Below the pieces are notes generated by a model, which was given only the letters and a program-made list of their open reading frames with translations, did not search any database and had not been told where the DNA came from. DNA of 64,000 nt from the NCBI GenBank assembly GCA_965221765.1, contig OZ244911.1, forward strand, positions 2,666,001 through 2,730,000, in the 5' to 3' direction. This stretch comes from Bin25 sp965221765 (GTDB lineage: Bacteria > Bacteroidota > Bacteroidia > Flavobacteriales > Flavobacteriaceae). Position 1 is the stretch's first letter, and every line of letters starts with the position of its first letter. Positions 53,878 through 62,751 of the stretch are shown here, in pieces. Position numbers and translations under genes: made by a program.

Positions 53878-53885
53878 TATCTTTG
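53878..53885 (+). promoter_or_regulatory. Putative -7 box of the sulfatase gene
   Basis: TATCTTTG fits TAnnTTTG, with ATG 53920 34 bp downstream. The nearest TTG is 26 bp upstream, beyond the normal spacing. Confidence 0.45.
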
Positions 53886-53919
53886 CGCTAGGGAGGACAG
53901 ATTTACAACTCTAAAAACG

Positions 53920-55530
53920 ATGGATACTAGAACCAAACGATTACTTTTTTATGTAATTATTGGATTGCTTTTTATGAGTTGCAATAGAAAAATAGTGGAA
54001 CATCCTAACATCATTTGGATTGTTGCCGAAGACTTATCTCCAGAATTTCTACCAATCTATGGCAATAAAACGGTTAAACTTCCTAATCTTGAGTTTTTGG
54101 CAAAAAAAGGGATGGTTTTTAATAATGCCTATACACCAACACCTGTTTGCGCACCAGCTCGTAGCGCTCTAATCACTGGTATGTATCCAAGCACCATAGG
54201 GACGCATAATATGCGCACATACAATGGCCATCAAAATACCAATGAACCAATCCTTGGAATTCCTAGTTATTCTCCAATCGTTCCCAAAGGAGTCAAAATG
54301 TTTACTGAATATTTGAGAACCAACGGTTATTACTGTACCAATAATGCAAAAGAAGACTATAACTTCAAATCGTTAGATTCTGGATGGGATGAATCAAGTC
54401 CCCAAGCTCATTGGAGAAATCGACCCCAAAAAACACCTTTTTTTGCTGTCTTTAATTTTGAAATCACTCATGAATCGCAAATTTGGAATCAATCTAATCA
54501 CCCATTATTGGTTGATCCAGATCATGTTCCGATACCACCAATTTTTCCTAATAATGAGGTGGTAAAAAATGATATAGCCATCGGGTATTCCAATATCATT
54601 CGATTAGATCAACAAATTGGAAAAATCATTAATCAATTAAAAGAGGACAAACTTTTTAAAAAGAGTGTGATATTCTTTTTTGGCGATCACGGCGGACCAT
54701 TTCCGAGATATAAAAGATCTCTTTATGAAACTGGAATTAAAGTGCCTTTAATCGTAAAACTACCGTACAATCAATCCCGTGATTCTACTGAAGATAATTT
54801 TGTGAGTTTTATTGATTTTGCTCCTACCGTTCTTTCATTGGCTGGGGTGCAGCCACCTAGTTTCATGGATGGCAATCCATTTTTAGGCTCGTATGCCAAA
54901 GATGTTATAACCAATGAAATCTATGCAACATCCAATCGATTTGATGAAAAAATCGATATGAAAAGAGCCGTGAGGTCAGGAAATTATAAATTCATTCGGA
55001 ATGTATATCCTGAGATTTCAAATGCACTAGATATTAGTTATCGGAATTCCATGCCATTGATGAAAAATCTTTCTGATTTACATAAGAACAAACAACTCAA
55101 TAAATATCAAAACAAATGGTTTGGTGTTCCAAAACCCAAAACCGAATTGTATGACTTATCAGTTGATCCATATGAATTAAATAATTTGGCCTATCAGAGT
55201 CAATATCGTCAGATTGCAGATTCGCTTAGTCAAAAGTTGGATCGATGGATGCTCTTTTCAGGGGATTTGGGAGTCTATTCTGAAAAAGAATTGATGAATC
55301 AATGGTTGGTTGGAGGACAAAATCCGATTCTTTTACCTCCGATAGCGACTATTAAGAATGACTCCATTTATCTAGAAAGTCCCTTGGAGGATGCGACTAT
55401 TGTTTATAGAAAAAATGGAAACAAACATTGGGATATCTATACTCAACCGTTATCAATGGCATGGAATTTTGAATCAAAAGCGGTACGTATCGGGTATAAA
55501 GACAGTGAATTATGGACTAATCCGAATTAG
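53920..55530 (+). CDS. Sulfatase (arylsulfatase family) lipoprotein
   Basis: 536 aa. Leader YVIIGLLFMSC puts a lipid anchor on Cys21. The formylglycine motif is CAPAR (Cys77-Arg81) in TPVCAPARSALITGMYPS, matching the CxPxR form that needs an oxygen-dependent or radical maturase; neither is in the window. Metal ligands: NIIWIVAEDLSPEF at the N-terminus and FFGDHGGPFPR later. It hydrolyses sulfate esters, probably on algal or host glycans, in the periplasm or at the surface. Its 3' end overlaps pdxA convergently by 14 nt. It is not next to the SusCD pair, so a shared pathway is unproven. Confidence 0.92.
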   Translation: MDTRTKRLLFYVIIGLLFMSCNRKIVEHPNIIWIVAEDLSPEFLPIYGNKTVKLPNLEFLAKKGMVFNNAYTPTPVCAPARSALITGMYPSTIGTHNMRTYNGHQNTNEPILGIPSYSPIVPKGVKMFTEYLRTNGYYCTNNAKEDYNFKSLDSGWDESSPQAHWRNRPQKTPFFAVFNFEITHESQIWNQSNHPLLVDPDHVPIPPIFPNNEVVKNDIAIGYSNIIRLDQQIGKIINQLKEDKLFKKSVIFFFGDHGGPFPRYKRSLYETGIKVPLIVKLPYNQSRDSTEDNFVSFIDFAPTVLSLAGVQPPSFMDGNPFLGSYAKDVITNEIYATSNRFDEKIDMKRAVRSGNYKFIRNVYPEISNALDISYRNSMPLMKNLSDLHKNKQLNKYQNKWFGVPKPKTELYDLSVDPYELNNLAYQSQYRQIADSLSQKLDRWMLFSGDLGVYSEKELMNQWLVGGQNPILLPPIATIKNDSIYLESPLEDATIVYRKNGNKHWDIYTQPLSMAWNFESKAVRIGYKDSELWTNPN

Positions 55531-56548
55531 ATTCAGTTGAAAGATAGTCCAATCGATTGTAGTAAATCTGTCTTCCGGTAAAAAGGGCTTCTCTGAATGA
55601 GTTGGCATTGGCTTTATTTTTCCCTGCAATATCAAAGGCAGTACCGTGATCAGGGGAAGTTCTGACCTTATCTAATCCAGCTGTAAAATTCACCCCACTA
55701 CCAAAGGATAAAGCTTTAAACGGAATCAAACCTTGATCATGAAACATGGCTAAGGTTGCATCGTACTGTCGGTGTTTTCCACTCGCAAAAAAACCATCGG
55801 CTGAAAAAGGGCCAAAAACAAGTTCTTCATTATTTCGGTACTCTTTAATCATAGGAGATATGGTGTCGATTTCTTCAGATCCCATCACGCCATTATCGCC
55901 CGAATGGGGATTCAGGCCCAAAACTGCGACTTTGGGTCGATGGATAGCAAAGTCTTGTTTGAGAGAATATAATAATAAATCTAGTTTTTGGTGTAGGCGT
56001 TCTTTGGTAATCAACGCGGGGATTTCTGATAATGCTATGTGTTCTGTAACTAGAGCAATTTTTAAATTTTCACTGACCATTATCATCAAAGTTTCTTGAT
56101 TAAAAAAATCTTTCAGATATTCTGTATGACCAGCGTATGGAAAATCTTCTGAATAACTACTTTGTTTATCAATAGGCGCGGTAACTAAACAATGAATTTT
56201 ATCATTATTTAAAACATGAGTTGCTTCTTCTAATGCCAGAACGGCAATTCGCCCAGATTCAGCATTTGACTGTCCCCATTGCCAATGGAATTCTTGATTT
56301 TCAGCGATTTCAAGTATATTCAATGTATTATTTAAAACCTTGTTATCTTCTCCTATCGGTCGAATCTTTGTTGGTGATTTATAAAATTTTGCTACCTCTT
56401 GGAGAACTTGGCTACTACCAAAAACAATTACTGTGAAAAAATCATACATTCTTTTGTCTTCAAACGTTTTGATGATAATTTCTGGACCAATTCCATTAGG
56501 GTTCCCCATGGATATCCCAACAAGTATTTTCTTTGGTTTTTGAGACAC
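55517..56548 (-). CDS. pdxA: 4-hydroxythreonine-4-phosphate dehydrogenase
   Basis: Pyridoxal phosphate synthesis (DXP-dependent route). 343 aa from GTG 56548 (VSQKPKKILVGISMGNPNGI). The frame is open to 56659 but would run into the divergent ribE gene and adds unconserved residues. Signatures: GISMGNPNGIGPEIIIKTF, VTAPIDKQSSYSEDFPYAGH, LGLNPHSGDNGVMGSEE, YDATLAMFHDQGLIPFKAL and RTSPDHGTAFDIAG. In many Bacteroidota pdxA leads directly into DUF177-rpmF-fabH; here about 7 kb separates them. Confidence 0.94.
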   Translation of the reverse strand: MSQKPKKILVGISMGNPNGIGPEIIIKTFEDKRMYDFFTVIVFGSSQVLQEVAKFYKSPTKIRPIGEDNKVLNNTLNILEIAENQEFHWQWGQSNAESGRIAVLALEEATHVLNNDKIHCLVTAPIDKQSSYSEDFPYAGHTEYLKDFFNQETLMIMVSENLKIALVTEHIALSEIPALITKERLHQKLDLLLYSLKQDFAIHRPKVAVLGLNPHSGDNGVMGSEEIDTISPMIKEYRNNEELVFGPFSADGFFASGKHRQYDATLAMFHDQGLIPFKALSFGSGVNFTAGLDKVRTSPDHGTAFDIAGKNKANANSFREALFTGRQIYYNRLDYLSTESNSD

Positions 56549-56595
56549 GTACTTTCTGACTAAATTGCCGTCCAAAAGTAGTGATTCAGTAGCGT

Positions 56596-57207
56596 ATGTT
56601 TTCAGGCATCGTAGAATCCTTGGGAAGGGTAGACCGCATTTATTCAAATCAAGATTCAAAACAGTTAATTATCAACAGTCATTTATCCTCTGATTTAACG
56701 GTTGGACAAAGTATTTCTCATAATGGGGTGTGTTTGACGGTCACTGAGTTTAATGAATCAACCTATGCTGTCAATGCTGTATCTGAAACCTTACAAAGAA
56801 GTAACCTGGATTTGCTTGGAGAGGGAAGTTATCTCAATTTAGAGCGCAGTTTAAAAATCGGGGATCCTTTGGATGGACATTTGGTACAAGGGCATGTGGA
56901 CCAGATGACGGTTTGTATTGAAACTCCAAAAAACAGAGGTCCAGGCCTGTATCGATTCGAGTTTCACAGCCCACCAAAGTTTCCCGTCATTGAAAAAGGT
57001 TCCCTTTGTCTCGATGGCATAAGTTTTACTGTTGTGGATGTCACGGATTGTCAATTTAGCATTTATATCATCCCACATACTTACCAGTCTACCAATATGC
57101 AATTTTTAGAAAGAGGGACTCAAGTCAATATCGAATTTGATATCATTGGAAAATATATTACTAAGCTTTATCAACAGAATAATCGGACGAGTCCCATCGG
57201 CAGTTAA
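56596..57207 (+). CDS. ribE: Riboflavin synthase, alpha chain
   Basis: Last step of riboflavin synthesis: dismutation of 6,7-dimethyl-8-ribityllumazine. 203 aa with two lumazine-binding repeats. Repeat 1: MFSGIVESLGRV, GQSISHNGVCLTVTEF and NLDLLGEGSYLNLERSL. Repeat 2: GHLVQGHVDQM, KGSLCLDGISFTVVDV and TQVNIEFDIIGKY. Start at ATG 56596, divergent from pdxA with a 47-bp gap. No FMN riboswitch is visible. Confidence 0.95.
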   Translation: MFSGIVESLGRVDRIYSNQDSKQLIINSHLSSDLTVGQSISHNGVCLTVTEFNESTYAVNAVSETLQRSNLDLLGEGSYLNLERSLKIGDPLDGHLVQGHVDQMTVCIETPKNRGPGLYRFEFHSPPKFPVIEKGSLCLDGISFTVVDVTDCQFSIYIIPHTYQSTNMQFLERGTQVNIEFDIIGKYITKLYQQNNRTSPIGS

Positions 57208-57806
57208 AATTTAAAAAGAATATGTAGTCGCTCCTTAAAAAGTCCGAATATAGTCTCTAACCCTTTTATATTTGGGATTGAAGAGTTTAATATGGGGTTT
57301 TAAATCTGCAAGGAAATCCGTTTTTTGGATACAAAATCTTGTAGAAATCAATCGGTCGATCGATGTTATGTCCTAGACCGCCTCCGGAAGCATTTCCTTT
57401 TTGAAACGTGCCAATACCATACCCCATGATGCCATTAATGTTAAATCTAAAAAGGGTTTTTAGGGAAAATCTCTAAAGCCATCAGCAGAGCCCGATAGCA
57501 TTTTTTCAAGGGACGAAGTAAAAACGCTATTACGCTATGTACTTTATGACAGAGGTAACAGTACGCATTTCCCACCAACGATCCAAATGCATCCCATGAA
57601 TGGTTCCAAAGCCATTACTCTAACAGTAGAGTTGAGTCGTATTTTCATTTTCAAAGCGTTTGCTTTGAAACTCTTTCTGTGCTTCAGAGAGAGTATTTCC
57701 GAAGCCATTCTCGATGTACCAAAACACTTTTTCAAAAAGTTTTGAGGGATTTGGAAATAAAGTGTACAATTGTTAACTTTATGAAAATTATCGTTATCTA
57801 TTTCTG
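57208..57806. other. Eroded region with gene fragments
   Basis: About 600 bp. The minus strand around 57300-57450 reads RFNINGIMGYGIGTFQKGNA, then SGGGLGHNIDRSIDFYKILY before breaking; this looks like a fragment of a secreted or outer-membrane protein. A further patch near 57545-57620 reads GFGTIHGMHLDRWWEMRTVT. No intact gene. The 20-bp repeat copy 2 lies at the left edge. Confidence 0.4.
57225..57244 (+). repeat. 20-bp exact repeat, copy 2
   Basis: TAGTCGCTCCTTAAAAAGTC, identical to 33025-33044, 18 nt after the ribE stop. No third copy was noticed in the window. Confidence 0.6.
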
Positions 57807-59361
57807 ATGAAAAAATTATACGCCATTCTTCTTATCGGCATGGGAGGCTTCTTTTTGGCTTGCCAAAGAAGAAGATGTTTTAATCCCAATAGACCCTATT
57901 CCAAATGCTGAATCTGTCATCACAACAGAACCTGAATGGCCACCAGGGGATTTAATGGTTTTAGGGCCACCATTAGAAAATCCGTATTCGGTAGAAAACA
58001 TGAAAAAGGCACTTAAAAGTTTAAAAAAATCCTCTCGTGCCGAATTACCAGGGGATTATGAAGTAAAAACGACACACTACTATGTGAAATTTCTACCAGA
58101 AAATGAAGCCCATTTGGATTCCCTTTCCTTAGATGAAGATTTGATTCTGTATGACTACCCATTGGATCGGAAAATAAAAAAGCTAGGCCATTATTATATC
58201 GATCCGGATGCTCCCAAAGACAAACCCATGCCACTTGATGCATCGGTTGAAGTGGATGATGAATTGCCCCAAAGCGTGCCCTATGAAATACTGAGCCATC
58301 TTCATCTTCCCAACGATTATGGGGATTATGAATTTATCGAATCCGGGCATCGACGACGATCCTATTTTACAGAATCGCTGGTGGATGAGTCCTTGCGATT
58401 GACCAATCATTGGGAAGAGGTGGTCACACCCGCAAAAAATGCTCGATCTAGAAAGTGGACGCCTTGGGGAACCATTAAGACCTATGATTCTTCTGAAGGA
58501 AGCAATATCCCTGTCGAAGGGATCAAGGTTCGAGCCAGGCGTTGGTTTACCACGCATACTAGCATTACGAATTCTAGTGGTTATTATCGATGCGATGGTT
58601 CTTTTCGACGTCCTGCCAATTATTCATTGAAATTTGAACGGCATGATTTTTAAATTCGGACGAATGCTTGGCTATTGAATACGGCTGGCGTCAATGGTCC
58701 CAAAATAGAAAGGTCATGGAATCCCGTTTTCCTAAGTACCAAACCAGAGTCATATTATGCCACCATCTTTAGAGCCGCTCACCATTATTATTATAAGTAT
58801 ATCTATGGGCTCAATAGACCCCCGCAAAATAGTATTTGGAGAACGCAACTAAAATTAAAAGCTTATACAGGGATGAATTCTGAAGATGAATTAATTAATG
58901 GAACGTTTGGTAAAGCTAGAAGATTTTTAGGATTAGCGAGCCAAATTCATGTCTATAAATCAAATAGAAAAAGTGATAAAATTTATGGAACAGTTATCCA
59001 TGAGATAGCTCATGCAGCTCATTGGAATGCTAACAGAAGTGTTTATGGAAATTCCTCTTCTTTGGTAAAAGAAAGTTGGGCTGTAGGAGTGCAAAATGTG
59101 TTAACACAAATGACATATTCGGGATACAAAAGAGGTTATTCAGGATTTTATACTAGTGTGGTTGAAGACATGATGGATTCTGATAAAACAAACACTAAAG
59201 TTACCGAATCTGTTTCTGGATATACCATCTCTCAAATTGAAGATGCGTTAATAGGTAAAAGTCAATGGTTTTTGTGGAGAGATAATATCAAATCGAAGTA
59301 CAACAATAGTACTGAAAATCAACTCGATGCACTTTTTAATTCATGGTTTTATTCTGAGTAG
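57807..59361 (+). pseudogene. Lipoprotein with HExxH metallopeptidase domain, broken by one frameshift and one nonsense codon
   Basis: Reading through two lesions gives about 517 residues. Start MKKLYAILLIGMGGFFLAC is a lipobox leader. An extra A at 57865-57867 shifts the frame; without it the text continues CQEEDVLIPIDPIPNAESVI. The long frame then holds a conserved Bacteroidota N-terminal region (GPPLENPYSVENMKKALKSL, then LILYDYPLDRKIKKLGHYYI), a carboxypeptidase-regulatory-like repeat (IPVEGIKVRARRWFTTHTSI) ending HDF and an in-frame TAA (58651-58653). After it the same frame resumes (IRTNAWLLNTAGVNGPKIER) and reaches VIHEIAHAAHW, the zinc HExxH at 58999-59013, then YSGFYTSVVEDMMDS. Stop at 59361. 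Either a young pseudogene or a gene with sequence errors. Confidence 0.75.
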
Positions 59362-59833
59362 TTTTTCCTTTGGTTTTCTACTTTACGTTCGTTGTGGTGA
59401 AGAAGATATTTCATATGGTTATACCGTGAATTGGGTATATGAAAACAATACGGGTAATAATATTACCTTAGAAGTGTATAATCAATTGGGAGAGAAGTTT
59501 AGCCAATGGGAAATTCAAGATCAAGCAAACATTATTATTCCTGAAACGGAACACGAGCATTATATATTTCCGTTTTTTTTAGACTCAAAAATAACCCGCA
59601 TAGCCGTTTCTGTTATAGCAAGATTTGAAAATGGAAAATGCTTAGAATATTCTAAGCGTAAAGAAGATAGTAGCAAGAATATATTTGATTTAATGAACTA
59701 TAATGAGTACGAACAAGTTGCGATAAAAAATCCAAATCTAGGAGAGCCTTATTTCGAAAAAAGCCCGATTACTCTCACTTGGACTTTCACCCCCGAAGAT
59801 ATAGCACAAGCCATCGATTGTGATGTGCTTTGA
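59327..59833 (+). CDS. Hypothetical small secreted/lipoprotein after the metallopeptidase gene
   Basis: 168 aa, starting inside the last 35 nt of the preceding gene. FILSSFSFGFLLYVRCGEED looks like a lipoprotein leader with Cys23. The mature part is predicted beta-rich (YGYTVNWVYENNTGNNITLE, then FFLDSKITRIAVSVIARFEN). No family recognised. Its overlap with the HExxH gene suggests the two formed one operon and may act together. Confidence 0.6.
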   Translation: MHFLIHGFILSSFSFGFLLYVRCGEEDISYGYTVNWVYENNTGNNITLEVYNQLGEKFSQWEIQDQANIIIPETEHEHYIFPFFLDSKITRIAVSVIARFENGKCLEYSKRKEDSSKNIFDLMNYNEYEQVAIKNPNLGEPYFEKSPITLTWTFTPEDIAQAIDCDVL

Positions 59834-59911
59834 AATGAAAATGGTTTGGTGATGGCTATTTCATGAGCATCTCCCTTTAGCAATTGTTCTTGTAAGAGCC
59901 GATAGGGACTC

Positions 59912-59937
59912 TTATTGCACTAGGTAGTTAAATATGG
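59912..59937 (-). repeat. Solo 26-bp element end, diverged
   Basis: Minus-strand reading contains ATATTTAACTACCTAGTGCAA, the same motif as the IS30-like ends with a few changes. It lies about 25 bp beyond the 3' end of the broken serine recombinase gene. Confidence 0.6.
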
Positions 59938-59962
59938 CTTGAATACTTTGAAAGCAGCTTTT

Positions 59963-60329
59963 TTATGTCTGACTGTGATACTTCTTTACCTTCGTAACGG
60001 TTGCCAAAGAGACCCCCAATCGGCCACTAATATCTCGACAGGACTTCCTTTTTTGTAATAATGAAATGATTTTTTGTGTTTTTTGAGAAAGGTTTCTCGG
60101 CTTTTGACGGATCCGAAGGTCCCGCGCGCCCCCCTTGTTGTTGATAGGCTTCTCGTCCTTGACGAATACGTTCTGAGATTGTCCAGCGTTCTAATTCATA
60201 CACACTAGCCATCACCGAGACGATCATTTTCCAAATCGGGTTTTGAGTGCCATCGGGATTACGACTCGGAACACCTAATTCTTTCACCACAATGTTGATG
60301 TTGTTTTCTTCCAAATGATGGAAGGCCAT
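59963..60329 (-). pseudogene. Serine recombinase (resolvase/invertase) fragment
   Basis: The readable part starts exactly at the inner edge of the IS30-like left end (AFHHLEENNINIVVKELGVP), which is the second half of the catalytic domain, followed by NPIWKMIVSVMASVYELERW, TISERIRQGREAYQQQGGRA (long helix) and, after frame changes, GSVKSRETFLKKHKK and the DNA-binding helix-turn-helix QKGKSCRDISGRLGVSLATV ending TKVKKYHSQT. The N-terminal half with the catalytic Ser is missing and was not found on the other side of the IS. An old recombinase destroyed by insertion and later frameshifts. Confidence 0.75.
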
Positions 60330-60331
60330 GT

Positions 60332-61287
60332 TCAACTCGCTAGTGCAACATGAGCCCACGTTGATTTTATCTTTTCCAAAGGACTACGGTAGTCGCATTG
60401 ACGAACGCCTCTGTGATTTATTTTGTCTTCCATGATTTGTATTTCTTGGTCGGTATCATCGTCGATATGTTCTCCTTTTGTAAACCCGCCTCCTAAGGAC
60501 GTCAATTGGGTTTTCAACGGTGTCTTTCTCTTGGGACGCATACGGTCTCGTAAAAGAAGTGTCGATACCCAATGGTTGCTTGATCAGATCGTGTTTGGCA
60601 AATTCCAATCCATGATCAAAGGTGATGGTTTTCATCATCGCTTGAATCACTGGCCCAATCGACCAAAACGAATAAGAGATCTCCTCTTTGGTTCCCAATC
60701 ATGACATCGACTTCAACATCACCGAAAGGCACTCGGTCTTCCACCATGGTCGGACGCAGCTCCATCGATGGACAATCTTCAATACAGCCTTGATGTCCCT
60801 AGTAGTTTCCACGTTGGCGTCTTCTTTTGCCATGACGTAGATACCGATACCACCGTTGGTAAGAGGCATCCGATGTTTTGTTCCCATGCTTGCCAGGCCA
60901 TCACTAGCGATCGATCTTTTCGATGGAGACGCCTTCTATGCCTTTGGCTTTCTAGTAAGCCACCACCAACTCCGGACTCCAATGCTATTCCACCATCTAG
61001 TATTTGATGTCGTCTTTGAGGGCCTGGGTCCACTTGATGAGACGAGGTTTTCTTTATTCTCTCTTGACCACCTTCCGCTGGGCTATATCGGCCTGGTAAC
61101 ATCCCTTATCTAGACTTCGTTTCGTGATATTAGGCTGTCGTTCTCTCCAAATGGTGGTCCGATGAACGATTAGTTCTTCGGCCATCGCTTGATTAGAAAG
61201 CCCTTGATGAATGAGTGCCTCCAATAGGGACCTTTGTGCTTGGTTGAATTTTCGATATTTCATATTTAGTTGTTTTTGAAACATCAA
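60332..61287 (-). pseudogene. IS30 family transposase, multiply frameshifted
   Basis: The N-terminal helix-turn-helix is readable (MKYRKFNQAQRSLLEALIHQ, then GLSNQAMAEELIVHRTTIWR). After frame changes come HWSPELVVAYLKAKGIEGVS, RPTMVEDRVPFGDVEVDVMI (around the first catalytic Asp) and TITFDHGLEFAKHDLIKQPL, then IDTSFTRPYASQEKDTVENP (second Asp and Glu) and a C-terminal end QRGLMLH / HVALAS that reads into the left terminal repeat. At least four frameshifts and stops mean no active enzyme is made. Start may be ATG 61287 or 61263. Confidence 0.75.
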
Positions 61288-61306
61288 AATGGGACCTTAT
61301 GAACCC

Positions 61307-61337
61307 CTCTCCTAGTCAACTATGTTGACTAGGAGAG
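61307..61337. repeat. Perfect 14-bp inverted repeat just upstream of the transposase
   Basis: CTCTCCTAGTCAAC, loop TAT, GTTGACTAGGAGAG. It lies between the transposase start and the right element end. It could form a strong hairpin in RNA and limit read-through transcription into the transposase, as some insertion sequences do. Confidence 0.65.
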
Positions 61338-61365
61338 TTATGGTTGTACTAGATAGTTGAACTTG

Positions 61366-61893
61366 TATAATAATGCAGAACGCACTTTAGTATAACTATC
61401 AACAAAAAGCCCGAGATTGTCGTGATGAAAAAGAGGACGCCCATCCAAAAAGAAGCTTTCAAACTGTTGTATCTCCCATGGCCATAATGACTATGAACTT
61501 GAACCAGAAATCACTATCTTCAAATCTTTCCTAACGAAACCATCTGTTTGATTGGAAAAAACGCTCCACGAGAGACTCTCTTTTAATCTCAGAAAAACCC
61601 GAAAAAGGGGGGGGGGAATTCAGTTTTCAGATGATATCCCTATTCAACTCAAAAGAACTTTGATAATAAAACTAAGTGAACTACAACTAATAAAAAAACT
61701 TTTTAAAGGGCGACTAACTAGAATCCCATTTATAGTCCAAATGCTCTGTTATCCAAAGAGATTTTGACAAACAAGCAGTCAACCCCTTAAAATCAATTTA
61801 AGGCCTAATGGATGAGATAAAGAGCCTTTGATATGAGCCAATAACAAAGCCAGCTATCCAACTAAATTATCCTTTGGTAAGTTACAATTTTAG
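61366..61893. other. Intergenic with a G10 tract, eroded
   Basis: About 530 bp. A 71-codon plus-strand frame at 61552-61767 includes a G10 run (61607-61616) and has no family features. The first part (YNNAERTL) looks like a scrap of a transposase. No intact gene. Confidence 0.4.
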
Positions 61894-62745
61894 CTAGCCA
61901 ATATCTTTTAATGTTTCAATATCATGAGCTGATGTTAAATCAGGCAAGTGCTCTGAAACTGGGATACACAGCATTCCCTTTGGATTTGTTGCAACATAAT
62001 CAGCTACGGCTTGAGGGAGTTCTTTTTCATCTCGAATGTCATTAAATGGACATTCTTTTATAAAGGGAAATATCATGCCTCCATGAAAATTGAATATATT
62101 CATACTCAGTCTTATGCTCCCATTGGCATCGTTGTGTTTGTCAATTACAGACGCACTAGGTTTTTCAATTATTTTTTTTAGAAACCAATTTTCATCGTAA
62201 TCAATGATGGCAAATTTTGAAATTCGCTCTTGAGGAAATTGTAATCCATCTCGATCATAGGCGATCATGGCACAAGGTGCTTTTCTTTTGGATTTTAGTG
62301 CTTTTAGGGTATCTAATGAATATAAATTATCCCCATTACAAACGGTAAAATAGCAAGACTTTAATTGGGGGTATTGATCATAAGCCTGTAGTAAGGCGTC
62401 GGCGGTTCCAGCTGGCTTACTTCTGTTCTGTTCAATTTTTTGAATAACAAAATGAATTTTGAGCTTACCATAAAGATTATCAGCCTCTTTGGTCCCAATC
62501 AGATTTTTAAATCCTTGATTTTGGGAACTAGTGATTAGATAGACATCGGTATAATTTGCTGATTCAATATTTTGGAGTAGAAGACTCATCAAACTATCAT
62601 TATTCTGATTCACTGGAATAAGACTTTTATGATCCGACTGGGCAATTTCTTGAATTTTTGGATCTAATGAAACATCGCCTAAGGATTTTTTCATTCGAGA
62701 AGACTTCCCAGCTGCTAAAATGACAATACTAGAGTTATTTTTCAT
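61894..62745 (-). CDS. Sugar-1-phosphate nucleotidyltransferase (MobA/GlmU-like fold)
   Basis: 283 aa. The nucleotide-binding loop is IVILAAGKSSRMKKSLGD at the N-terminus, with a ~25-residue insert before the Lys of HKSLIPVNQ; FTVCNGDNLYSLDTL carries the metal Asp (GDN), followed by CAMIAYDRDG and FLKKIIEKPS. It activates a sugar 1-phosphate with an NTP in the cytoplasm. The GHMP kinase gene 6 nt upstream probably supplies that phosphate. The sugar is not identifiable from sequence. Confidence 0.85.
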   Translation of the reverse strand: MKNNSSIVILAAGKSSRMKKSLGDVSLDPKIQEIAQSDHKSLIPVNQNNDSLMSLLLQNIESANYTDVYLITSSQNQGFKNLIGTKEADNLYGKLKIHFVIQKIEQNRSKPAGTADALLQAYDQYPQLKSCYFTVCNGDNLYSLDTLKALKSKRKAPCAMIAYDRDGLQFPQERISKFAIIDYDENWFLKKIIEKPSASVIDKHNDANGSIRLSMNIFNFHGGMIFPFIKECPFNDIRDEKELPQAVADYVATNPKGMLCIPVSEHLPDLTSAHDIETLKDIG

Positions 62746-62751
62746 GAGAGT

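Larger units (their letters stand above)
60327..61365 (-). mobile_element. IS30-family-like insertion sequence, inactive
   Basis: About 1.04 kb bounded by inverted ends: the left 26-bp end at 60327-60352 (CATGTTCAACTCG + CTAGTGCAACATG) and the right end at 61340-61365, whose reverse complement is CAAGTTCAACTATCTAGTAC followed by AACCAT. Inside is a frameshifted IS30-type transposase on the minus strand. No clear target duplication could be read because the flanks have diverged. It interrupts the serine recombinase gene. Confidence 0.75.

Noticed and set aside
57955..58653. Independent 232-aa gene starting at 57955
   Set aside because: It is the middle part of the broken lipoprotein gene: the frame is open upstream to the lipobox region and continues past the TAA.
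58675..59361. Independent 228-aa HExxH protein starting at TTG 58675
   Set aside because: Same frame as the preceding part, separated only by one TAA; conserved-looking text extends across the stop.
60423..61113. Plus-strand frames of 79-93 codons across the IS region
   Set aside because: Shadows of the frameshifted IS30-type transposase on the minus strand.
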